A stretch of DNA of 25,467 bases. Source: an uncultured Collinsella sp. Its GTDB lineage: Bacteria > Actinomycetota > Coriobacteriia > Coriobacteriales > Coriobacteriaceae. The stretch covers positions 1-25,467 of the forward strand of contig CABRIB010000020.1 in NCBI GenBank assembly GCA_902470915.1, read 5' to 3'. Both the position numbers and the translations under genes were made by a program. Shown here one piece after another: positions 6,420 to 13,832 of the stretch (positions within the stretch are counted from its first letter, which is position 1; every line of letters starts with the position of its first letter). The notes beneath the pieces were generated by a model. The model saw only the letters and a program-made list of their open reading frames with translations. It ran no database searches and was not told the DNA's origin.

Positions 6420-8873
6420 CTAGCCGCGGACCTCGCCGTTTACGCCCTTGCACACCTTGGTGACGATCTTCTGGTGCGCCTTTTCGACCTCTTCGCTGGT
6501 GAGCGTGTGGTCGTCGGAGCGATACGTAAGCGCAAAGGCCATGGATTTCTTGCCCTTGCCGATGCGGACCGGATCGCGGTAGACATCGAACAGACGCACG
6601 CCCTCGAGCAGCTTGCCGCCGGCACTCGTAATACGACGCTCAAGATCCTCGCAGGTCACAGTGTTGTCGACCACGATAGCAAGGTCGTGCTCAACAGCCG
6701 GGTACTGCGAGAACTCGCGGTAGTTCTCCTGATTGCGGGCACCCTTAATCAGCTTGTCCAGATCGAGCTCAAAGGCAACGACGACCTCGTCGATGCCCAT
6801 CGCCTCGCGCGCCTCGGGGTGAATCTCGCCGACCCAGCCCAGCACAGTGCCGCCGGACAGAACCTCGGCAGCACGACCCGGCTGCAGGAAGGCATAGCCC
6901 TCGCCCTCGACGGGACGGAAGCGAACCTTCTCGATGCGCAGCTGGGCAAGCAGCTCCTCGACAATGCCCTTGCCAGAGAAGAAGCGCAGCTTGCGGTACT
7001 TCATGTTCCAGGACTGCTCGCTCCACTGGCCCGAGAGCACACCCGCCACGGACTTGGTCTCCTTGGGCAGGCTGGCGTTCTCGCGACCGTGGAACAGGCT
7101 GCCGACCTCGTACAGGTGCACGTTGGGCGTACCGTGCGCCTCGTTGTAGGCCACGGACTGCAACAGGCCCGGCAGCAGCGAACGACGCATCTCGGTCTGC
7201 TCGGCCACCAGCGGGTTCATGAGCACCACGGGGCAACCGCGGCCCTCGGTGGACATACCGATCTTCTCCAGGTCACCCGGGGCGGCAAAGCCGAAAGTCG
7301 TGGTCTCGTTGAGGCCGCAGGCGCGCAGGATCTCGCCGACCTTACGGGTGAGCTTCTGCTCGCGGGTCAGGCCGCCAATGTGGTTCTTGGCAGCCGGAAT
7401 GGTCGCCGTCACGCGGCCCATGCCCCACAGGCGCAGGACCTCCTCGATCAGGTCAATCTCGCGCGGCAGGTCGGGGCGGAAGCTCGGCGGGGTAACCATA
7501 AAGTCTTCGCCGTCGCGCTCGACGGTGCAGCCCAGGCGGGTGAGCGAGCGCTCGATAAAGTCGGACTCGATGTCGGCACCGCAGATGGCGTGCACGCGGG
7601 CCAGGCGCAGCTTGATGCTGTCGATGGTCTTGGGCGCGGGGAACACGTCCACATAGCCGGGGGCGACCTCGCCGCCGGCGATCTCCTCAATCAGCGCGCA
7701 GGCAATGTTGGCAACATCCACGCAGCCGGTCTCGTCGACCTGGCGCTCAAAGCGAATGGAGGCGTCGGAGATCAGCGAAAGGTCGCGGCTGGTGTGCGAG
7801 GTGCGGCCGGCGTTGAAGCAGGCGCTCTCGACCATCACGTCGACGGTGTCGTCCTCAATCTCGGAATCCATGCCACCCATGACACCGGCCAGCGCCACGG
7901 GACGCTCGCCGTCGGTGATGAGGCCCATACCGGCGTCGAGCACGCGCTCCTCGCCGTCGAGCGTCGTGAACTTCTCGTCCTGCTGGGCGGCGCGAACCAC
8001 CACACGACGGTGGCCATCGCGCTCGGCAAAGGTGTCCAGGTCAAAGGCGTGCAGCGGCTGACCGGTGAGCATCATCACATAGTTGGTGATGTCGACGATG
8101 TTGTTGTGCGGGCGCACACCCAAGGCGTTAAGGCGCTTGACCATCCAGTCGGGCGACGAGCCGACCTTGACGTTGCGCACGATGCGGGCAACGTAGCGGT
8201 CGCACAGGCCCTCGTCGGCAATCTCGACGGAAAGCTCGTCGTCGGTCGCGCGGCCGGTCTCGGCTTTGATGGCGGGCAGCTCAACGTGGAAATCGCGATC
8301 GAAGATGGCGCCGGTCTCGCGGGCCATACCGATCATAGACAGGCAGTCGGGGCGGTTGGGCGTGATCTCGCAGTCGAGCACGGTATCACTCGAGCCCACG
8401 TACTCGGCAAACGGCATGCCGCAGGGCGTATCCTCGGGCAGGATCATGATGCCGGAGTGGTCGCCACCCAGGCCGAGCTCGCGCGCGGAGCAGTTCATGC
8501 CCATGGACACGACGCCGCGAAGCTTGCTCTTCTTGATCTTGACGTCGCCGGGAAGCACGGCGCCAATCATGGCCGTGACGATGTGGTCGCCGGCCTCGAA
8601 GTTCTGCGCGCCGCAGACGATCTGCAGCGGAGCGGGGTTGCCGTCGGCGTCGAGGTTCTTGTCACCCACGTCGACCGAGCACACATACATGTGGTCGCTA
8701 TCGGGGTGCGGGGTCTTGGTGAGCACCTTGGCGGTCACCACGTGGTCGAAGGACTCGCCCACGGTGTCGATCGCCTCGACCTCGGTGCCGGTACGGATAT
8801 ATTCGTCCGAAAGGGTCTTGGGATCCTCCGGAATATCGATCATGGTCTTGAGCCAGTCGTAAGAAACACGCAT
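6420..8873 (-). CDS. pheT: Phenylalanine-tRNA ligase beta subunit
   Basis: 817 residues, the normal length of the bacterial beta chain of the (alpha-beta)2 enzyme that charges tRNA-Phe. Domains in order: N-terminal MRVSYDWLKTMIDIP; a tRNA-binding OB fold (about 40-150, with TPHPDSDHMYVCSVDVG and LRGVVSMGMNCSARELGL); the B3/B4 editing region (about 210-370, starting after CEITPNRPDCLSMIGMARE); B5 (about 400-475); a catalytic-like core; and a C-terminal anticodon-binding FDX-ACB domain (about 725-817, SQYPAVEHDLAIVVD to the end). An AAAGGAGAG-like site precedes the ATG at 8873. It lies 185 bases behind pheS, an unusually long gap for this pair, which holds a palindromic element. Expression should follow the T-box upstream of pheS. 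Confidence 0.98.
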   Translation of the reverse strand: MRVSYDWLKTMIDIPEDPKTLSDEYIRTGTEVEAIDTVGESFDHVVTAKVLTKTPHPDSDHMYVCSVDVGDKNLDADGNPAPLQIVCGAQNFEAGDHIVTAMIGAVLPGDVKIKKSKLRGVVSMGMNCSARELGLGGDHSGIMILPEDTPCGMPFAEYVGSSDTVLDCEITPNRPDCLSMIGMARETGAIFDRDFHVELPAIKAETGRATDDELSVEIADEGLCDRYVARIVRNVKVGSSPDWMVKRLNALGVRPHNNIVDITNYVMMLTGQPLHAFDLDTFAERDGHRRVVVRAAQQDEKFTTLDGEERVLDAGMGLITDGERPVALAGVMGGMDSEIEDDTVDVMVESACFNAGRTSHTSRDLSLISDASIRFERQVDETGCVDVANIACALIEEIAGGEVAPGYVDVFPAPKTIDSIKLRLARVHAICGADIESDFIERSLTRLGCTVERDGEDFMVTPPSFRPDLPREIDLIEEVLRLWGMGRVTATIPAAKNHIGGLTREQKLTRKVGEILRACGLNETTTFGFAAPGDLEKIGMSTEGRGCPVVLMNPLVAEQTEMRRSLLPGLLQSVAYNEAHGTPNVHLYEVGSLFHGRENASLPKETKSVAGVLSGQWSEQSWNMKYRKLRFFSGKGIVEELLAQLRIEKVRFRPVEGEGYAFLQPGRAAEVLSGGTVLGWVGEIHPEAREAMGIDEVVVAFELDLDKLIKGARNQENYREFSQYPAVEHDLAIVVDNTVTCEDLERRITSAGGKLLEGVRLFDVYRDPVRIGKGKKSMAFALTYRSDDHTLTSEEVEKAHQKIVTKVCKGVNGEVRG

Positions 8874-8956
8874 CTAGCTCTCCTTTCATACTGAAAGCCT
8901 GCGAAGAGATGCAGGTGGAAACTTCAACTTTGTGAACATTCCTTACAAAGCGAGGG

Positions 8957-9049
8957 TTGTCCAAGTGCGGCAGATCGGCCCGAAAGAGGAGCGCCGCGTA
9001 CTTTGGTACGCAAGCGACGAATGAGCGCCGAGGTGCCGTGCTTGGGCAA
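8957..9049. repeat. Imperfect palindrome in the pheS-pheT spacer
   Basis: Outer arms of 16 nt (8957-8972 and 9034-9049) pair fully if G-U is allowed; inside is a perfect small hairpin GCGTAC-TTTG-GTACGC near 8996-9011, and GAGCGCCG occurs twice as a direct repeat (8989 and 9023 regions). The three non-Watson-Crick pairs are G-U in plus-strand RNA but A-C mismatches in minus-strand RNA, opposite to the direction of the operon. It could be a dispersed intergenic repeat, an mRNA-processing site or part of a plus-strand transcript. No open reading frame of note lies here. Confidence 0.6.
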
Positions 9050-9057
9050 GCCGCAGC

Positions 9058-10134
9058 CTAGAACTGATTCAAGAAGCGCATATCACCCGTCATGAGAGTT
9101 CTGAGGTCGGGCAGGTCGTAGCGCAGTGCCGCGACGCGCTCGGCGCCAATACCAAAGGCGAAGCCGGTGTACTTCTCGGGGTCGATGCCACAGTTGATCA
9201 GGACGTTGGGGTCGACCATGCCGCAGCCCAGAATCTCGATCCAGCCGCTGTGCTTGCAGAAGTTGCAGCCCTTGCCGCCGCACACGTGGCAGCTCACGTC
9301 CACCTCGCAGGAAGGCTCGGTGAAGGGGAAGAAGTGCGGGCGATAGCGCGTCTTGCGATCCTCACCAAACATGCACTTAACAAAGTAGTCGAGCGTGCCC
9401 TTAAGATCGCCAAAGGTGATACCCTCGTCGACGACCAGGCCCTCAATCTGGTTGAACTGCGGCAGGTGGCAGGCGTCGGCCGTGTCGGGACGATAGACGG
9501 TGCCCGGGCAGATCATGTAGATGGGCGGCTTTTGCGACTCCATGGTGTGGATCTGCACGCCCGAGGTCTGGGTGCGCAGCAGCACGTCGGACTCGCCGTG
9601 GGCGTGAGCCTCGGGGTGCGCGACGCTACCGGGGTTGTTGTCGACCACATAGAACGTGTCGCGAGCCGAGCGGCTCGGGTGATCCATGGGCGCGTTGAGC
9701 GCGGTGAAGTTGTAGTAGGAGGTATCGACCATGGGGCCGGACTCGACGGTGTAGCCGATGCCGCAGAAGATGTCCTCGGCCTCCTCGATGATCTGCTTGA
9801 TCAGGTGCTGGTGACCGATCTGCGGACGGATGCCCGGCAGCGTGATGTCGACGGCCTCGTGCTCGAGTGCGTGCTTGAGGGCGGCGGCCTTCATCTCGGT
9901 GGTGCGCTCGTCGAGCATGCCCTCGATCAGCTGGCGCATCTCGTTGGCGCGTTTGCCCATCATGGGACGATCCTCGGGGGCGAGCTTGCCCATCATGCGC
10001 ATCAGGCCGGTGATACGGCCCTTGCGACCGAGCAGCTCAACGCGCGCAGCCTCGAGCTTGGCGGCGTCGTCGGCGCTAGTGACGAGCTCCTTGGCCTCTT
10101 CCTCGAGTTTGACCAGATCATCAATCAGACTCAT
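9058..10134 (-). CDS. pheS: Phenylalanine-tRNA ligase alpha subunit
   Basis: 358 residues from the ATG at 10134 (MSLIDDLVKLEEEA), preceded by AAAGGGAAG. The frame stays open upstream but that stretch is T-box leader RNA. An N-terminal coiled-coil arm (1-85) is followed by the class II synthetase core: motif 1 region HPSRSARDTFYV, motif 2 around CPGTVYRPDTADACHLPQFNQIEG and motif 3 GFAFGIGAERVAALRY near the C-terminus. The Cys-rich insert CHVCGGKGCNFCKHSGW (CxxC...CxxC) is usual in one subgroup of PheS. It forms the catalytic half of phenylalanyl-tRNA synthetase with PheT and is first gene of the pheS-pheT operon. Confidence 0.98.
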   Translation of the reverse strand: MSLIDDLVKLEEEAKELVTSADDAAKLEAARVELLGRKGRITGLMRMMGKLAPEDRPMMGKRANEMRQLIEGMLDERTTEMKAAALKHALEHEAVDITLPGIRPQIGHQHLIKQIIEEAEDIFCGIGYTVESGPMVDTSYYNFTALNAPMDHPSRSARDTFYVVDNNPGSVAHPEAHAHGESDVLLRTQTSGVQIHTMESQKPPIYMICPGTVYRPDTADACHLPQFNQIEGLVVDEGITFGDLKGTLDYFVKCMFGEDRKTRYRPHFFPFTEPSCEVDVSCHVCGGKGCNFCKHSGWIEILGCGMVDPNVLINCGIDPEKYTGFAFGIGAERVAALRYDLPDLRTLMTGDMRFLNQF

Positions 10135-10220
10135 GTCTTCCCTTTCGTCTCTCGCGTTCCCCGCTTGCCGAGGCGGCTGCCGCCGTCTGACGTTGCGAAA
10201 ACGCGGCCCGGTTCGGTAAC

Positions 10221-10505
10221 AAAAAACCGCCCTCGGGCATGTGCATTGCCCAAGGACGGTTGAATTCCGCGGTACCACCTTGTTTGACCCGGCGGATGTC
10301 TGGCCCGCCGCGCCCACTCTTTGCCCCTTGTCGCGAGGCTCACGGCTTCCCTACTGGGGCTTCGCCGCCGCTGGCCGCGTGCCCGTTGAGGTTGCTGCTC
10401 GGGAGTGAACGCTTGGCCCTTGCCACCGCAGGAAGGCTTGCAGCCCATGACCTTCCCTCTCTTGCCGGCGACGCGACGGGCAAAACCCTCTCCGTCAACG
10501 CATTG
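10221..10505 (-). promoter_or_regulatory. T-box leader controlling pheST (tRNA-Phe sensing)
   Basis: The minus strand carries the T-box core GGTGGTACCGCGG (10279-10267), followed by a terminator stem (10260-10226, 14 bp with two G-U pairs) and six U residues (10226-10221). AAGG before and CCTT after the core can form the competing antiterminator. Upstream, GTTGACGGAGAGGG near 10500 and CTCCCGAGCAGCAAC near 10400 can close stem I, placing UUC, a Phe codon, at 10409-10407 as the likely specifier. Uncharged tRNA-Phe would favour read-through into pheS. The specifier position is inferred from partial folding by eye. Confidence 0.88.
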
Positions 10506-10638
10506 GGCTATAGGATAACACATTCTGCGAGCATATCGCCGCGTTCCGTTTTGTTCGCGCTGGGTACAAGGCAGGTAGCTGTGCAAACTGGCCGCGCGCC
10601 CACTCGAGGCGCTCGGCCTGCGAGATTAAGGATACGGT

Positions 10639-12222
10639 ATGGGAAAGAAACTCGATAAGAAGGCCCAGGCCGCCGTGGCAAAGGCTGCCAAGGGCGTCAA
10701 GGCCGCTAAAGTCGACAAGGCCGTCAAAAAGTTCCGCAAACTCGAGGGCAAGCTGTGGACTCGCGAGTACCTGCTCAAGATTGCCGAGTTCGATGGAGCG
10801 ACGATTGCTCCTGCCAACGGTGCTGCCGCCCGTGCCGACGCCATGGGCACGCTTGCCGGCGAGCATCACAAGCTACTGACCAGCGAGAAGTCCGTTGAGC
10901 TCGTACGCTCGTTAGCGCGCGAGACGGTTGCAGGCGGACACGTAGACGACCCGCAGCTGCTCGACGAGATCCGCGTGCTCGGCCGCGACCAGCGCGAGGC
11001 AAGCGTTATTCCTACCGAGGAGGCCGAGGCCTGGACCAGGCTCACCTGCGAGGCCGACGCCGTGTGGCACAAGGCCAAGACGGCCAACGACTGGGCGAGT
11101 TTTGAGCCCTATGTGGATAGAATCATCGCCCAACTTAAGCATCAGGCCGAACTCATGGACCCCAAGCGCGACCCATACGACGTTTGGCTCGACCAGTACG
11201 AGCGCGGCCTTTCCGCCAAGAGCTTCGACGCGTTTTGCGAGGAGGTCAAGGCCACGGTCGTGCCGCTCGTGCACGCCATCGGCGAGCGCGGCCAGCAGCC
11301 CGCTGCCGACTTTTTGCACGCCCGCGTGCCCGAGGCCGCCCAGCGCGCCATGAGCTTCGACCTTATGAAGCTCGTCGGCCTGAACCTGAACGACACCACG
11401 CTTGCCTTTACCGAGCACCCGTTTAGCGAGGGCTTTGCCGTGGGTGACGCGCGCATCGCGACACACATCTACGAGGACGATTGCATCTCCAACGTCTACA
11501 GCATCATCCACGAGGCGGGACACGCCATGTACGAGCTGGGCGTCAATCCCGCCTATGCGCGCACCTGTCTTGAGGGCGGCACCTCCATGGGCATCCACGA
11601 GAGCCAGAGCCGCTTTTTCGAGAACACCGTGGGTCGCAGCCGCGCCTTTATGGGACCGCTGCTCGAGGTGCTGCGCCGCCACGCACCCGAGGTCTACGGC
11701 GACGTCGACGAGGACACGCTCTACCACGCCGTGAACATCGCGCAGCCTTCGCTGATCCGCACCGAGGCCGACGAGCTCACCTATCCGCTGCACGTTATGG
11801 TGCGCTACGAGATCGAGCGTATGCTGTTTGCCGGCGAGGCCACGGCCAAGGACATCCCCGCGCTTTGGAACCGCTTCATGGATGAGTACCTGGGCATTCC
11901 CGTTCCCGACGACACGCACGGCTGCCTACAGGATACGCACTGGAGCGGCGGCTCGTTTGGCTACTTCCCCACCTATGCGCTGGGCAGCGCCTACGACGCC
12001 ATGTTTGTGCCGGCCATGTGCCGCGACGGTGTCGACCTCAACGGCGCCTGTGCGAGCGGCGACCTGACACCCGTCCGCGCCTGGCTGGGCGAGCACATTT
12101 GGCAGTGGGGCCGCGCCAAGGACGCGCCGGAGCTCATCAAGGGCGCGTGCGGCATGGCGTTCGATGCCCGCTACTACTGCAGCTACCTGCAGGACAAGTT
12201 CACCACGCTCTACGAGCTGTAA
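10639..12222 (+). CDS. M32-family metallocarboxypeptidase (thermostable carboxypeptidase Taq type)
   Basis: 527 residues; ATG with AAGGA six bases upstream. The zinc site HEAGH (291-295) with HESQSRFFENT (320-330) is the M32 signature; further conserved blocks are TEHPF (258-262), DARIATHIYEDD (270-281), IRTEADELTYPLHVMVRYEIE and the C-terminal QDTHWSGGSFGYFPTYALG. The enzyme removes C-terminal residues from peptides in the cytoplasm; no signal peptide is present. The first 35 residues are a Lys/Ala-rich stretch (KKAQAAVAKAAKGVKAAKV) not part of the M32 core, where the family normally starts near KLEGKLWTREYLLKIAEFD. It is divergent from the pheST T-box leader and ends in a strong terminator, so it is a single-gene unit. 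Confidence 0.95.
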   Translation: MGKKLDKKAQAAVAKAAKGVKAAKVDKAVKKFRKLEGKLWTREYLLKIAEFDGATIAPANGAAARADAMGTLAGEHHKLLTSEKSVELVRSLARETVAGGHVDDPQLLDEIRVLGRDQREASVIPTEEAEAWTRLTCEADAVWHKAKTANDWASFEPYVDRIIAQLKHQAELMDPKRDPYDVWLDQYERGLSAKSFDAFCEEVKATVVPLVHAIGERGQQPAADFLHARVPEAAQRAMSFDLMKLVGLNLNDTTLAFTEHPFSEGFAVGDARIATHIYEDDCISNVYSIIHEAGHAMYELGVNPAYARTCLEGGTSMGIHESQSRFFENTVGRSRAFMGPLLEVLRRHAPEVYGDVDEDTLYHAVNIAQPSLIRTEADELTYPLHVMVRYEIERMLFAGEATAKDIPALWNRFMDEYLGIPVPDDTHGCLQDTHWSGGSFGYFPTYALGSAYDAMFVPAMCRDGVDLNGACASGDLTPVRAWLGEHIWQWGRAKDAPELIKGACGMAFDARYYCSYLQDKFTTLYEL

Positions 12223-12244
12223 GGCATAACCGACACGCCAACGC

Positions 12245-12286
12245 AAAGGGGACGCCGCGGAACCAATCCGCAGCGTCCCCTTTTTT
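12245..12286 (+). terminator. Rho-independent terminator after the M32 carboxypeptidase
   Basis: Stem AAGGGGACGCCGCGGA with TCCGCAGCGTCCCCTT (two internal mismatches) around a short ACCAA loop, followed by six T. It begins 23 bases after the stop codon. On the opposite strand the stem is followed by only a few T, so the main direction is plus. Confidence 0.88.
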
Positions 12287-12287
12287 C

Positions 12288-12317
12288 ACCCAATAACTAG
12301 GTACCCAATGACTAGTT
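12288..12317. repeat. Two tandem copies of a 15-bp unit
   Basis: ACCCAATAACTAGGT (12288-12302) is followed directly by ACCCAATGACTAGTT (12303-12317), differing at two positions. It sits between the terminator and the long palindrome. No function visible. Confidence 0.6.
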
Positions 12318-12349
12318 CGTTGACGCTAATGTCTTGGCAACGTCAGCGA

Positions 12350-12448
12350 AAACGGCCCCAAGCGAGCAAGGTGACGTGAAATGAAAGGGCGCTGACCTTC
12401 TGGTCGCGCCCTTGAAATTGAACGTCAGATTGCCGCTTGGGGCCGTTT
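12350..12448. repeat. Nested 99-bp palindrome between convergent genes
   Basis: Outer arms AAACGGCCCCAAGCG (12350-12364) and its exact complement (12434-12448), with further pairing inward (GCAA..TGACGT against ACGTCA..TTGC). A separate central hairpin AAGGGCGC-t-GACC / GGTC-GCGCCCTT spans 12385-12413 with a TTCT loop. No U-tract follows the outer stem. It lies between the convergent carboxypeptidase and glmM genes. It could block read-through in both directions or be a non-autonomous mobile repeat. Confidence 0.75.
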
Positions 12449-12460
12449 GCAGCGTCGAGC

Positions 12461-12490
12461 AGCTACGCGGTTTGGTAAAACCGCGTAGCT
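12461..12490 (-). terminator. Perfect 13-bp hairpin at the end of glmM
   Basis: AGCTACGCGGTTT and its exact complement enclose a 4-base loop and overlap the last bases of the glmM stop codon (TAG, 12491-12489). There is no T-run on the minus strand, so it may protect the mRNA end or pause transcription ahead of the 99-bp palindrome rather than act as a classic terminator. Confidence 0.5.
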
Positions 12491-13820
12491 ATAAAGCCTC
12501 GAGCGCGTTGGCGATGCGCTTCATGGCGGCATCGGCGGATGCTTGGTCGGGCGCCTCGGCCAGCACGCGGATAACCGACTCGGTTCCGCTCTTGCGCACG
12601 AGCACGCGGCCCTCGCCTGCCAGCGCAGCCTCGGCCTCGGCGATGGCGTTCTGCACGCCCATGTTCTCGAGCGCGGCGTCCTTGTCCGCCACGCGCACGG
12701 CCACCTGCGCCTGCGGCAGCAACTTGCACGGAGCCGTGAGCTGCGAGAGCGTCTCGCGCTCGGCACGAATCACTTCCATCACGCGCAGCGAAGTCATAAT
12801 GCCGTCGCCCGTGCGCTCGATATCGCCAAAGATCGTATGGCCCGTCTGCTCGCCGCCCAGGCTGTAGCCGCCCTCGCGCATCTTGGCATACACGTGACGG
12901 TCGCCCACGCCGCTGGTCACGGCGCTCAGGCCGGCAAGCTCCAGCGACTTGACAAGGCCAAAGTTACTGGCAATCGTCGGCACCACGGTACCGCCCGAGA
13001 GGCGCCCGTGCTTGTTCAGATACACGCCGCACACGTACAGGATCTGGTCGCCGTCGACCACGCGCCCGCGCTCGTCCACGGCCAGGCAGCGGTCGGCATC
13101 GCCGTCGTAGGCAAAGCCCACGTCCAGGCCCTGTTCCACCACATGGCGCTGCAGACGCTCCATATGCGTGGAGCCGCAGTCGACGTTGATGTTAAAGCCA
13201 TCGGGCGCGGCATTGATCACGCGCACGTCGGCACCGAGCGCGTCAAACACCGGCTTGGCCACCGAGGAAGCCGAGCCGTTGGCGCAGTCGATACCGATTT
13301 TGACGCCCTGCAGCGAAAAGTTCGCACTTGCAATGAGCGAAGCAATGTAGCGGTTGCGGCCCTGCATGTAGTCCACCGTGGCACCGATGTGGTTGCCCGT
13401 GGCCAACGGAACTTCGCTCTTGCCATCGATGTAATCCTCGATGAGCTCCAGTACGTCCTCGTCCATCTTAAAACCGTCGCTATTGACGAGCTTAATGCCG
13501 TTATCGCAAAACGGGTTGTGGCTCGCGCTGATCATGATGCCGCAATCGAAGCAGCCCTCCACGGTCTGATGCGCCACGCCCGGCGTCGGGATCACGTGCA
13601 GCATATAGGCGTCCGCACCGCTCGCGACCAGACCGCTCACCAGCGCCGCCTCGAACATATAACTCGAGCGACGTGTGTCCTTGCCCACGATGACGCGCGC
13701 CTTAGCACTGCGGTTGGCGCCGTAATACCAGCCCACAAAACGGCCAATCTTATAAGCGTGCTCTACCGTCAGCCCAACGTTGGCCTCACCGCGAAAGCCG
13801 TCGGTGCCAAAGTACTTCAT
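12489..13820 (-). CDS. glmM: Phosphoglucosamine mutase
   Basis: 443 residues, full length. Interconverts glucosamine-6-phosphate and glucosamine-1-phosphate on the way to UDP-GlcNAc for peptidoglycan. N-terminal KYFGTDGFRGEANV is diagnostic; the phosphoserine loop is MISASHNP (Ser100); the metal-binding loop is DGDADR (Asp239, 241, 243); the sugar-binding loop GGEQTGH and the phosphate-binding RKSGTESVIRV complete the four alpha-phosphohexomutase sites. AGGA lies about 10 bases before the ATG. The start is 12 bases after the stop of the DUF4012 gene, so the two are most likely co-transcribed; both serve or sit in the envelope. Confidence 0.97.
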   Translation of the reverse strand: MKYFGTDGFRGEANVGLTVEHAYKIGRFVGWYYGANRSAKARVIVGKDTRRSSYMFEAALVSGLVASGADAYMLHVIPTPGVAHQTVEGCFDCGIMISASHNPFCDNGIKLVNSDGFKMDEDVLELIEDYIDGKSEVPLATGNHIGATVDYMQGRNRYIASLIASANFSLQGVKIGIDCANGSASSVAKPVFDALGADVRVINAAPDGFNINVDCGSTHMERLQRHVVEQGLDVGFAYDGDADRCLAVDERGRVVDGDQILYVCGVYLNKHGRLSGGTVVPTIASNFGLVKSLELAGLSAVTSGVGDRHVYAKMREGGYSLGGEQTGHTIFGDIERTGDGIMTSLRVMEVIRAERETLSQLTAPCKLLPQAQVAVRVADKDAALENMGVQNAIAEAEAALAGEGRVLVRKSGTESVIRVLAEAPDQASADAAMKRIANALEAL

Positions 13821-13832
13821 ATCTTACTTATC

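Noticed and set aside
6201..8894. 897-codon open frame on the plus strand opposite pheT
   Set aside because: It is antisense to a complete pheT, lacks a ribosome site and recognisable motifs, and arises from high G+C content.
9058..10317. Longer PheS starting at 10317
   Set aside because: The extra 61 codons fall in the T-box leader and its terminator; the ATG at 10134 has a proper ribosome site.
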